Shown here: positions 57,918 to 64,000 of the stretch, one piece after another
Numbering within the stretch: position 1 is the first letter of the stretch
Layout of the letters: every line of letters begins with the position of its first letter
Source of the DNA: RZZS01 sp964491785
GTDB lineage: Bacteria > Pseudomonadota > Alphaproteobacteria > Micavibrionales > Micavibrionaceae
Direction: 5' to 3'
Assembly (NCBI GenBank): GCA_964491785.1
Contig: CAZBGS010000001.1
Location: 248,001-312,000 of the forward strand
DNA: 64,000 nt
Position numbers and translations under genes: made by a program
The notes under the pieces: model-generated
What the model saw: the letters and a program-made list of their open reading frames with translations, nothing else
Told to the model about the DNA's origin: nothing
The model's database searches: none

Positions 57918-58282
57918 GAGAGATTTCCGCCAGCCTAGGAAAGGCCGAACGGTCGCTTAACGTATCGGTAATTCTTTATAAAATTAACCATAATCTAGAG
58001 AACCACATATAGCCGGATATATCAATATAATTAAATAACCGCCGCTTGCAGATCGATGAATAGATTTAGATTAAATGGCTTTTAGGGCGTCTTCCGGTTA
58101 AGTTGGTTTCGGAATTGAAAATTGTCATTTTTTTTATATCGGGATGGGAGGAGTTCTGAGATGAAATCCACCGTCAATCCTGCGGCACGCCGTCAGGAGT
58201 GTTATTTTTTAATGCTATATTCCCTCTTCCTTAAGAGAGAGAAATAATATCAGAGTATTAAAACGCTGAGGAGTTTGCGGTT
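57811..58282. other. 472-base intergenic region between proS and the M17 peptidase
   Basis: AT-rich divergent region. The proS side holds three hairpins: GTCAGCC 57883-57889 with GGCTGAC 57909-57915, GCCT 57933-57936 with AGGC 57942-57945, and GGC/GCC around 57873. The other side holds a 28-codon frame with a strong Shine-Dalgarno (58161-58247) and the GAGGAG of the peptidase gene. The middle (about 57960-58140) has no structure I can name. Confidence 0.4.
58161..58247 (+). CDS. Possible 28-residue small ORF before the M17 peptidase
   Basis: ATG at 58161 preceded at 7 bases by GGGAGGAG, a much better ribosome binding site than most genes here have. The peptide is MKSTVNPAARRQECYFLMLY followed by a basic tail. 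It ends 35 bases before the peptidase ATG. It could be a leader peptide or a small protein, but there is no homology evidence. Confidence 0.3.
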   Translation: MKSTVNPAARRQECYFLMLYSLFLKREK

Positions 58283-59692
58283 ATGCCTTTTTTAGAAGAT
58301 CTGTTCGGATATCCCCTGCCCGAAAGTGAAGTCGCGGGGCGCAGGAAGGTCGATGTGGTTCCGGTCACGGAGAAGACTGCCAGCGGCCATGCCAGCAAGG
58401 CGATGGAGGAGGCGGGATTCAGGGGCAAGGCCGGGCAGACCTGGTGCGAGTATGGAAAAGGCGGGCTTGAGGCGGTATATGTCGGGGTAAACGATCCCTT
58501 GCAGATATACGACCTCGCAGCCGGGGCGCAGAAGGCGGCTCAGATTATCGATAAGGCCAGAATCGGAGGGTATGCCTTTCGTCTGGCGGAGAAAGGGCTT
58601 TCAGCCAGGGATCAGACGACGGCATGCGCCGGGTGGTATCTGGGATGTTATGCATTCGACCTGTACAAATCCGAGAAGGCGGGAAAACCCCCTGCACTTC
58701 TCTGGCCGTCCGGCGCAGACAAGGCAAGGGCAGAGGCCATAGTCGAGAGCCATTACCTGCTGCGCAATCTTATCAATATTCCGGCGAACCGGCTCGGGCC
58801 TGAAGAACTGGCGCAGGCGGCGGCCTGTGTCGCCGGGCGTTTCGGGGCTCAGATATTCTTTACGAGAGAGCCGGAAATTGAGCGGGAATTCCCGCTGGTC
58901 TTCGCGATCGGGGATTCCAGCCCGCGGCGGCCCGTCGTCATAGACATGCGCTGGGGAAATCCTTCTGATCCGCCTGTCGCTCTGGTGGGCAAAGGAGTTT
59001 GCTTCGATACCGGCGGGCTGGACGTCAAGCCGCATGAGGCAATGATGCTGATGAAAAAGGATATGGGCGGGGCGGCGCACGCTCTCGCGCTTGCCGCCTT
59101 TATCATGCGAACCGGTCTGCCGGTGAATTTGCGGGTGATCGTTCCGGCGGTCGAGAACGCCATTTCCGGAAAGGCCTTCAGGCACGGCGACGTTTTTCAC
59201 AGCCGCAAGGGAATTACGGTCGAGAACGGCAATTGCGACGCGGAAGGGAGAATGGTTCTCGCCGATTGCCTGACGCTGGCCAGCGAGGAAAAGCCGGAGC
59301 TGATAATAGATTTCGCCACGCTGACCGGCTCGACCCGGGCGGGGTTAGGGTTCGACATTCCGGCGTTCTTCTGTACGCGTGACGGGACGCTCGATGAGCT
59401 GCGGGCGTTGTCGTTCGATTGCAACGATCCGGTCTGGCCGCTGCCTTTATGGGCGCCTTACCGCAAGGATATAAACGGGGATGTCGCGGACATCGCCAAT
59501 GTCGGCAAGGCAAGGGGGGATTCCATCCATGCTGCATTATTTTTGAAAGAATTCCTGAACGGGGATCCGGAATGGATTCATCTGGATATCTACGCATGGG
59601 AGCAGACGGGCAAGCCGGGGCGGCCCAAAGGCGGGGCGGAAACCGGGCTGCGGGCAATCCTTGCACTGCTGGAGAAAAGGTACCGTCGATGA
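58283..59692 (+). CDS. M17 family leucyl aminopeptidase
   Basis: Cytosolic di-zinc/manganese aminopeptidase (469 residues) that removes N-terminal residues from peptides. The metal and catalytic residues are in VGKGVCFDTGGLDVKPHEAM, LMKKDMGGAA and the signature CDAEGRMVLADCL, where the usual NTDAEGRL threonine is a cysteine. The N-terminal macro-like domain is shortened. Its stop overlaps the NlpC/P60 gene start (ATGA), a pairing often seen in Alphaproteobacteria and suggestive of turnover of cell-wall peptides. Confidence 0.93.
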   Translation: MPFLEDLFGYPLPESEVAGRRKVDVVPVTEKTASGHASKAMEEAGFRGKAGQTWCEYGKGGLEAVYVGVNDPLQIYDLAAGAQKAAQIIDKARIGGYAFRLAEKGLSARDQTTACAGWYLGCYAFDLYKSEKAGKPPALLWPSGADKARAEAIVESHYLLRNLINIPANRLGPEELAQAAACVAGRFGAQIFFTREPEIEREFPLVFAIGDSSPRRPVVIDMRWGNPSDPPVALVGKGVCFDTGGLDVKPHEAMMLMKKDMGGAAHALALAAFIMRTGLPVNLRVIVPAVENAISGKAFRHGDVFHSRKGITVENGNCDAEGRMVLADCLTLASEEKPELIIDFATLTGSTRAGLGFDIPAFFCTRDGTLDELRALSFDCNDPVWPLPLWAPYRKDINGDVADIANVGKARGDSIHAALFLKEFLNGDPEWIHLDIYAWEQTGKPGRPKGGAETGLRAILALLEKRYRR

Positions 59693-60471
59693 TCAAACCC
59701 GGAACGGTTCTGAAAGGAATATTCCCGGTCACAGATATCGTCGAGAAGCCTGTTTCCGGCGAGATTATCGGCAAGGGAGAATCCCAGCTGCTTTTCGGAG
59801 AGACGTTTATTTTCGAGGCTCAATCCGGGGACTGGATCTGCGGAACTTCGGGAATCGACGGGTACAGGGGGTATGTACGCAGGGAATGTCTTGGAAAAAA
59901 TGAGAACAGGGCCGGTTATTTCGTGTCCTCGCTCAGCGCGCTTGTCTATCCGAAGCCGGATTTTAAATCGCGGCCGATTCTTAATCTCAGTTTTCTGTCA
60001 CGGCTATCGATTTCGCCGGAATCTCTGCAAGGAGGGTTTTTATGGGCGGAGAATACCGGGTGGATTCCGGCGGCTCATGTACTTCCAATCGCGGAAATGC
60101 AGGCTGGGGCCGATATTATCGCAACGGCAAAGCTGTTTATCAACGCTCCCTACCGGTATGGAGGGAGGCTGGCGTGGGGGATTGATTGTTCCGGACTGGT
60201 GCAGCTTGCGGTATTGCGAAATGGCATTTCCTGCCCCAGAGATTCGGCGCAGCAGGCTTTATCGGCTGGCAAAGAGATTGATCTGGACGAGCGCCGCTGC
60301 GGCGATCTGGTTTTCTTCAAGGGGCATGCGGGAATTCTTACCGGCAGCGACGAAGTCCTGAACGCCTCGGCGAGGACTATGGGCGTATGCGCCGAGCCTC
60401 TGGCAGAGCTGGAGAGGCATTACGGGGGGATTATCTCCATTCGCAGAACCGGCAAACGTTGCGGCCAATAA
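59689..60471 (+). CDS. NlpC/P60 peptidoglycan endopeptidase with SH3 domains
   Basis: 260-residue hydrolase probably cutting peptidoglycan stem peptides or recycled muropeptides. Two SH3-like segments (about 1-75 and 80-145) precede the NlpC/P60 domain: Cys nucleophile in WGIDCSGLVQ, His in FFKGHAGIL. No signal peptide is seen, so it may act on cytosolic peptides together with the coupled M17 peptidase. The ATG at 59689 overlaps the peptidase stop. The hairpin ACCCG 60471-60475 with CGGGT 60490-60494 lies between it and the convergent next gene. Confidence 0.92.
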   Translation: MIKPGTVLKGIFPVTDIVEKPVSGEIIGKGESQLLFGETFIFEAQSGDWICGTSGIDGYRGYVRRECLGKNENRAGYFVSSLSALVYPKPDFKSRPILNLSFLSRLSISPESLQGGFLWAENTGWIPAAHVLPIAEMQAGADIIATAKLFINAPYRYGGRLAWGIDCSGLVQLAVLRNGISCPRDSAQQALSAGKEIDLDERRCGDLVFFKGHAGILTGSDEVLNASARTMGVCAEPLAELERHYGGIISIRRTGKRCGQ

Positions 60472-60480
60472 CCCGTCTGA

Positions 60481-61242
60481 TTATTTAATCGGGTAAAGTT
60501 CGACAGGGGGGCCGGATTCGGACGGGGTGCGCGGCGGGAAAACGGTTGTGCCTCCAGGGGGATCGTAATACGGGGTTCCAGGATCGACATCGTCTCTTTT
60601 GAACACCCATGGATTATATTTTTCCGTCAGTTCGTCGGCTTTGGCCTGGCCTGCGGTCGGATCCGGCTGCGGAGGCGATTCTACGCTTTCGTTCACGCTC
60701 CCGGCGGGAGATTCTTCGGGAGCGGCGTTTCTTTTTCTCAAGGCGGGGCGAATGTAATTGGCATCTTCAGAGAGAGCCGGATGAAACGGCCTGAACTCTT
60801 CAAGGCCGCTGGTCATCGGGGGCAGGATGTCGTCGTTGTGGTATGACGGCAGAGAATTGGGCTTCGGCCTCATCCCGGTGAAGTCGATATGGACAAGATC
60901 GGGATACATGAACATACCCCCGGTCGCGTAATCGACAGCAACTCCGGGCGCGACAGCATTGCCGATGTTAAGAAAGGTCGCATCGAGGGTTCTGGGGGCG
61001 ATATAGGCAGTTTGCTCCCTGTTGCCGGGCGCCATACATTCGACCATCAGTTCCTTGCCGGTTCTGTGGACGGAAATCGTCTGGGGCGGCCTTATCGTAC
61101 GCTTGACGCCCTCCTCATGCAAATAGCAGACGGCGTCTTTCGCGCCGGGAGTTTCGAATGTGATCTCCTGCATCGAGCCTTCGAGGGCGTACGCGCAAGA
61201 AGCAAGCAGAAGGGTTGAGGCAATACTGAGCAAACGCTTCAT
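60481..61242 (-). CDS. Secreted proline-rich protein, possible lipoprotein
   Basis: 253 residues. Signal peptide MKRLLSIASTLLLASCAYA: the LASC box suggests a lipoprotein with Cys16, although cleavage after AYA is also possible. The core (about 25-125) has VCYLHEEGVKRTIRPPQTISV and a small beta-rich look like the lipoproteins with a PEGA-like fold; the rest is proline-rich and disordered (PPQPDPTAGQ, PYYDPPGGTTVFPPRTP). Not assigned to a function. The start at 61242 is preferred over 61260 because it opens the signal peptide directly. Confidence 0.75.
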   Translation of the reverse strand: MKRLLSIASTLLLASCAYALEGSMQEITFETPGAKDAVCYLHEEGVKRTIRPPQTISVHRTGKELMVECMAPGNREQTAYIAPRTLDATFLNIGNAVAPGVAVDYATGGMFMYPDLVHIDFTGMRPKPNSLPSYHNDDILPPMTSGLEEFRPFHPALSEDANYIRPALRKRNAAPEESPAGSVNESVESPPQPDPTAGQAKADELTEKYNPWVFKRDDVDPGTPYYDPPGGTTVFPPRTPSESGPPVELYPIK

Positions 61243-61346
61243 GAGAATCCATAGCGTCAAAGGACTTACCGTTAGAATCTAAAGCAATACGCCCGCTGTG
61301 TCCATGCCATTTAGTCCGATTTCCGCTTAATGAATCAATCGAATTT

Positions 61347-61391
61347 CTCTCCCAGCGGGAGAGGGAAGCGGGCGAGGGGCAAGGTGGTGGA
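61347..61391 (-). repeat. Dispersed palindromic intergenic repeat, copy D1 (inverted)
   Basis: Core CTCTCCC-AGC-GGGAGAG (61347-61363), followed by GGGAAGCGGGCGAGGGGCAAGG, which is the right-to-left reading of the family's left part. It faces copy D2 nine bases away, making a head-to-head pair. Confidence 0.6.
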
Positions 61392-61399
61392 TTTCCTGA

Positions 61400-61459
61400 C
61401 TCCGAAAATCCCTCACCCCCCCGCTTCGTGGGCCCCTCCCTCTCCCGGGCGGGAGAGGG
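61400..61459 (+). repeat. Dispersed palindromic intergenic repeat, copy D2
   Basis: Left flank CTCCGAA (61400-61406), CCCGCTTCGTGGG hairpin remnant and core CCCTCTCCC-GGGC-GGGAGAGGG (61438-61459) with a perfect 9-bp stem. Together with D1 it fills most of the 291-base gap between the secreted protein gene and clpB, and could end the clpB transcript. Confidence 0.7.
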
Positions 61460-61551
61460 TTTCGTCGGTGAAGGGAGGGTCAACCTGGCCGGAATTATGG
61501 TCTAGCCCGCATTTATCACTATCCGTAAAAGCCTGCTCCGATTGTCACCCG

Positions 61552-64000
61552 TTAGGTTATCTCGAAAGAGAGGGATTCGCCGTCTACGGTCACCAGGATT
61601 TTTGAGTTGTCGGGGACTTTGCCTTCGAGAATCATGCCGGCAAGACGGTTTTGAAGGTAGGTCTGGATTACCCGCTTGAGCGGGCGCGCCCCGTATGCGG
61701 GGTCGTAGCCCTTATCGGCAAGCCATATTTTCGCCTCATTGTCCAGTTCAAGGTAAATCTGCCTTTCCGAGAGCAGCTTTTGCAACCCGCGAAGCTGGAT
61801 ATCGACGATGCCGCGCATCTGTTCGCGGCCGAGGCGGCGGAAAAGCAGGATTTCGTCGAGGCGGTTGAGAAATTCCGGTCGGAAGGAGCGGCGCACAACC
61901 GACATTACCTGTTCGCGGACGGCCTCGACGTCCTCGCCCTCGCCCTGGGTGACCAGATATTCCGCGCCGAGATTGGATGTCATAATAAGTACGGTATTTG
62001 AAAAATCCACCGTACGTCCCTGCCCGTCCGTAAGGCGACCGTCGTCAAGAACCTGAAGGAGGATATTGAAAACATCGGGATGGGCTTTTTCGATTTCGTC
62101 GAAAAGAATTACCTGATACGGGCGGCGGCGAACCGCCTCGGTCAAGGCTCCGCCTTCTTCGTAGCCGACATAGCCTGGCGGTGCGCCGATCATCCGCGAT
62201 ACGGAATGCTTTTCCATGTATTCCGACATATCAAGTCTGACCATTGCCGAGTCGTCGTCAAAGAGGAATTCGGCCAGAGCCTTTGAAAGCTCAGTCTTGC
62301 CGACGCCGGTAGGGCCGAGGAAAAGGAAGGATCCGACAGGACGTCGCGGATCCTGAAGACCGGCGCGGGCGCGGCGCACCGCGTCGGCCACCGCCCTTAC
62401 CGCCTCATCCTGCCCGACGACGCGGCGGGCTATGTTTTCCTCCATGCGCAGGAGTTTTTCCCGTTCGCCTTCAAGCATCTTTTCGACCGGTATTCCAGTC
62501 CAGCGGCTTACTATCCCGGCGATGTCATCGGCGGTGACTTCCTCGTTGATCAACCTTTGCGCGGCAACCTGCGATATTTCTTCCTGCTTTTTCTCAAGCA
62601 GCGGAATGGTCGAGTATTTCAATTCGCTGGCGCGGCCCCAGTCGCCAGTGCGTTCAGCGCGTTCCAGTTCGCTTCTCGCGCGATCCAGTTCCTCGGTTAT
62701 CCGCTGGCCGGCGCTAAGCTTGTCTTTTTCGGCGTGCCACTGCGCAGTAAGATCGGCTGATTTCGATTCGAGTTCGTCAAGTTCGCCTTCTATGGCGGCA
62801 AGACGTTCTTTCGAGGCCTTGTCCTTTTCCTTCCGGAGGGCTTCCTGCTCGATCTTCAGCTGGATGATCCGGCGGTCGAGTTCGTCGATTTCCTCGGGTT
62901 TACTATCGACCTGCATCCGCAGGCGAGAGGCGGCCTCGTCGACGAGGTCGATGGCCTTGTCGGGTAGGAAGCGGTCGGTAATGTAGCGGTTTGAGAGATT
63001 GGCGGCGGCGACGATAGCGCCGTCGGTTACGCGCACACCGTGGTGGACTTCGTATTTTTCCTTGAGGCCGCGCAGGATCGAAATCGTGTCCCCGATCGTC
63101 GGCTCGGAAATGAATACCGGCTGAAAGCGCCGGGCCAAAGCCGCATCCTTTTCGATATGCTTGCGGTATTCGTCGAGAGTGGTCGCGCCAACCATATGCA
63201 GCTCGCCCCTGGCGAGGGCGGGTTTTAGCATATTCGAGGCGTCCATAGCGCCATCGGCCTTGCCTGCGCCAACCACGGTGTGAAGTTCGTCGAGGAAAAG
63301 GATGATCTCGCCAGCAGCCGCGCGAATCTCGTCGAGAACAGCCTTCAAACGTTCCTCGAATTCGCCCCTGTATTTCGCTCCGGCGAGCATGGCCCCGAGA
63401 TCAAGAGCCATCAATTTTTTGCTTTTCAGGCCTTCGGGGACGTCCTTGTTGACGATTCTCTGGGCGAGACCTTCCACGATCGCGGTCTTGCCAACGCCGG
63501 GATCGCCGATGAGGACGGGGTTGTTCTTGGTACGGCGGGAGAGAACCTGGATAGTGCGGCGAATCTCCTCATCCCTGCCGATGACAGGATCGAGCTTGCC
63601 GGAAGCGGCGATTTCGGTAAGGTCTCTTGCATAACGGCGCAAAGCGTCGAACTGGCCTTCGGCGGTCGGGCTGTCGGCGATACGGCCCTTGCGCATGGAG
63701 TTGATTGACTGATTGAGGCCCGCCGGATTGACGCCGGCGTCTTCGAGGTATCCGGCGACATCGGATCTTTTGTCGACAATCATCGCCTGGAGGATACGTT
63801 CGGCGGTTACAAAACGGTCTCCGGCTTTTTCGGCGAGGTTCATTGAACTGTCGAGGATTTTTACAAGATCGCTGGAAAGCCTGAGCTGGCCCGCCCCCGG
63901 CCCTTCGACGACCGGTAACTTTTTCAGGGCCGAGTCGATATCCTTGCGCAGACGCTGGACATTTGCCGAGGCTCCCTGAAGCACCTTTGCCGCCAGGCCG
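61552..64000 (-). CDS. clpB: ATP-dependent chaperone ClpB (5' end beyond the window)
   Basis: Hexameric AAA+ disaggregase acting with DnaK. The frame is open to the right edge, so about the first 45 residues of the N-domain are missing; 815 residues are visible. First AAA+ domain: Walker A GDPGVGKTAIVEG; coiled-coil middle domain about 360-500 of the visible part (RLAAIEGELDELESKSADL), which marks ClpB rather than ClpA; second AAA+ domain: GPTGVGKTELSKAL with SEYMEKHSVSRMIGAPPGY. Heat-shock control is expected, but the promoter is outside the window. Confidence 0.97.
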   Translation of the reverse strand, partial: GLAAKVLQGASANVQRLRKDIDSALKKLPVVEGPGAGQLRLSSDLVKILDSSMNLAEKAGDRFVTAERILQAMIVDKRSDVAGYLEDAGVNPAGLNQSINSMRKGRIADSPTAEGQFDALRRYARDLTEIAASGKLDPVIGRDEEIRRTIQVLSRRTKNNPVLIGDPGVGKTAIVEGLAQRIVNKDVPEGLKSKKLMALDLGAMLAGAKYRGEFEERLKAVLDEIRAAAGEIILFLDELHTVVGAGKADGAMDASNMLKPALARGELHMVGATTLDEYRKHIEKDAALARRFQPVFISEPTIGDTISILRGLKEKYEVHHGVRVTDGAIVAAANLSNRYITDRFLPDKAIDLVDEAASRLRMQVDSKPEEIDELDRRIIQLKIEQEALRKEKDKASKERLAAIEGELDELESKSADLTAQWHAEKDKLSAGQRITEELDRARSELERAERTGDWGRASELKYSTIPLLEKKQEEISQVAAQRLINEEVTADDIAGIVSRWTGIPVEKMLEGEREKLLRMEENIARRVVGQDEAVRAVADAVRRARAGLQDPRRPVGSFLFLGPTGVGKTELSKALAEFLFDDDSAMVRLDMSEYMEKHSVSRMIGAPPGYVGYEEGGALTEAVRRRPYQVILFDEIEKAHPDVFNILLQVLDDGRLTDGQGRTVDFSNTVLIMTSNLGAEYLVTQGEGEDVEAVREQVMSVVRRSFRPEFLNRLDEILLFRRLGREQMRGIVDIQLRGLQKLLSERQIYLELDNEAKIWLADKGYDPAYGARPLKRVIQTYLQNRLAGMILEGKVPDNSKILVTVDGESLSFEIT

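Noticed and set aside
57811..57960. T-box or proline attenuator in front of proS
   Set aside because: No T-box core or terminator pair, and the upstream frame has no proline codons.
1..64000. CRISPR array, insertion sequence, toxin-antitoxin or phage defence locus
   Set aside because: No regularly spaced repeats, transposase, Cas or known defence proteins are visible; the palindromic repeats are dispersed, not arrayed. The XRE gene at 5821 has no toxin partner.

Overview
The window is a chromosomal segment of a moderately GC-rich alphaproteobacterium. Evidence is the miaB-phoH-ybeY-corC-lnt-XRE-metK-trmB and rimP-nusA-infB-rbfA-truB-rpsO gene orders, a complete RegB/RegA redox two-component pair, a fabA-fabB-fabI run, a SUF operon led by an Rrf2 regulator and closed by a DUF59 protein, GatCAB instead of GlnRS-only decoding, and a short ProRS without the editing insertion. 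Species and order cannot be fixed by eye. Nearly all of the window is core genome: I see no insertion sequence, prophage, CRISPR array or rRNA, and one tRNA (Ser, GCT).

Layout. 1-8.3 kb: start of a minus-strand dehydrogenase-like gene, then a plus-strand block for tRNA thiomethylation, RNA maturation, lipoprotein acylation, S-adenosylmethionine synthesis (behind a structured leader) and m7G tRNA methylation. 8.4-9.5 kb: a lone minus-strand gene with an HELAH metalloprotease-like motif and an apparently non-AUG start. 9.5-16.1 kb: the rimP-nusA-infB-rbfA-truB-rpsO transcription/translation operon, led by a promoter plus terminator-like attenuator and lacking ylxR between nusA and infB. 16.1-22 kb: SPFH protein, glycosyltransferase, gpmA, then pnp with a structured leader, a phosphodiesterase, mscL and an acetyltransferase. 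23.1-27.4 kb: minus-strand fatty acid genes fabA-fabB-fabI behind two less well known genes. 27.5-30 kb: dusA and three orphan ORFs closed by a good terminator. 30.2-36 kb: SUF Fe-S assembly operon with an extra small membrane protein between sufB and sufC. 36.2-38.4 kb: a large membrane protein fused to a spermidine-synthase-like domain. 38.5-43 kb: minus-strand operon of a degenerate GGDEF protein, a histidine kinase fused to a complete Fur regulator, and RF3. 43-44.6 kb: a TGT-family gene lacking its zinc cysteines, and rpmB. 44.7-46.6 kb: regB-regA. 46.7-53.7 kb: CobD-like protein, YgjP-type peptidase, ruvX, gatCAB and a DUF4177/membrane/TerD tail. 53.7-56.6 kb: tRNA-Ser, a small conserved protein, a P-loop protein, a nicotianamine-synthase-like protein and a metallophosphoesterase. 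56.5-64 kb: proS, an M17 peptidase with an NlpC/P60 hydrolase, a secreted protein and the edge-truncated clpB.

The most unusual points are the histidine kinase-Fur fusion with its degenerate GGDEF partner, the TGT homologue with all three zinc cysteines and several pocket residues changed, and four structured 5' leaders or spacers (metK, rimP, infB, pnp) in translation or metabolism genes. A short dispersed palindromic repeat (CTCCGAA ... CCCTCTCCC/GGGAGAGGG) occurs at four intergenic loci.
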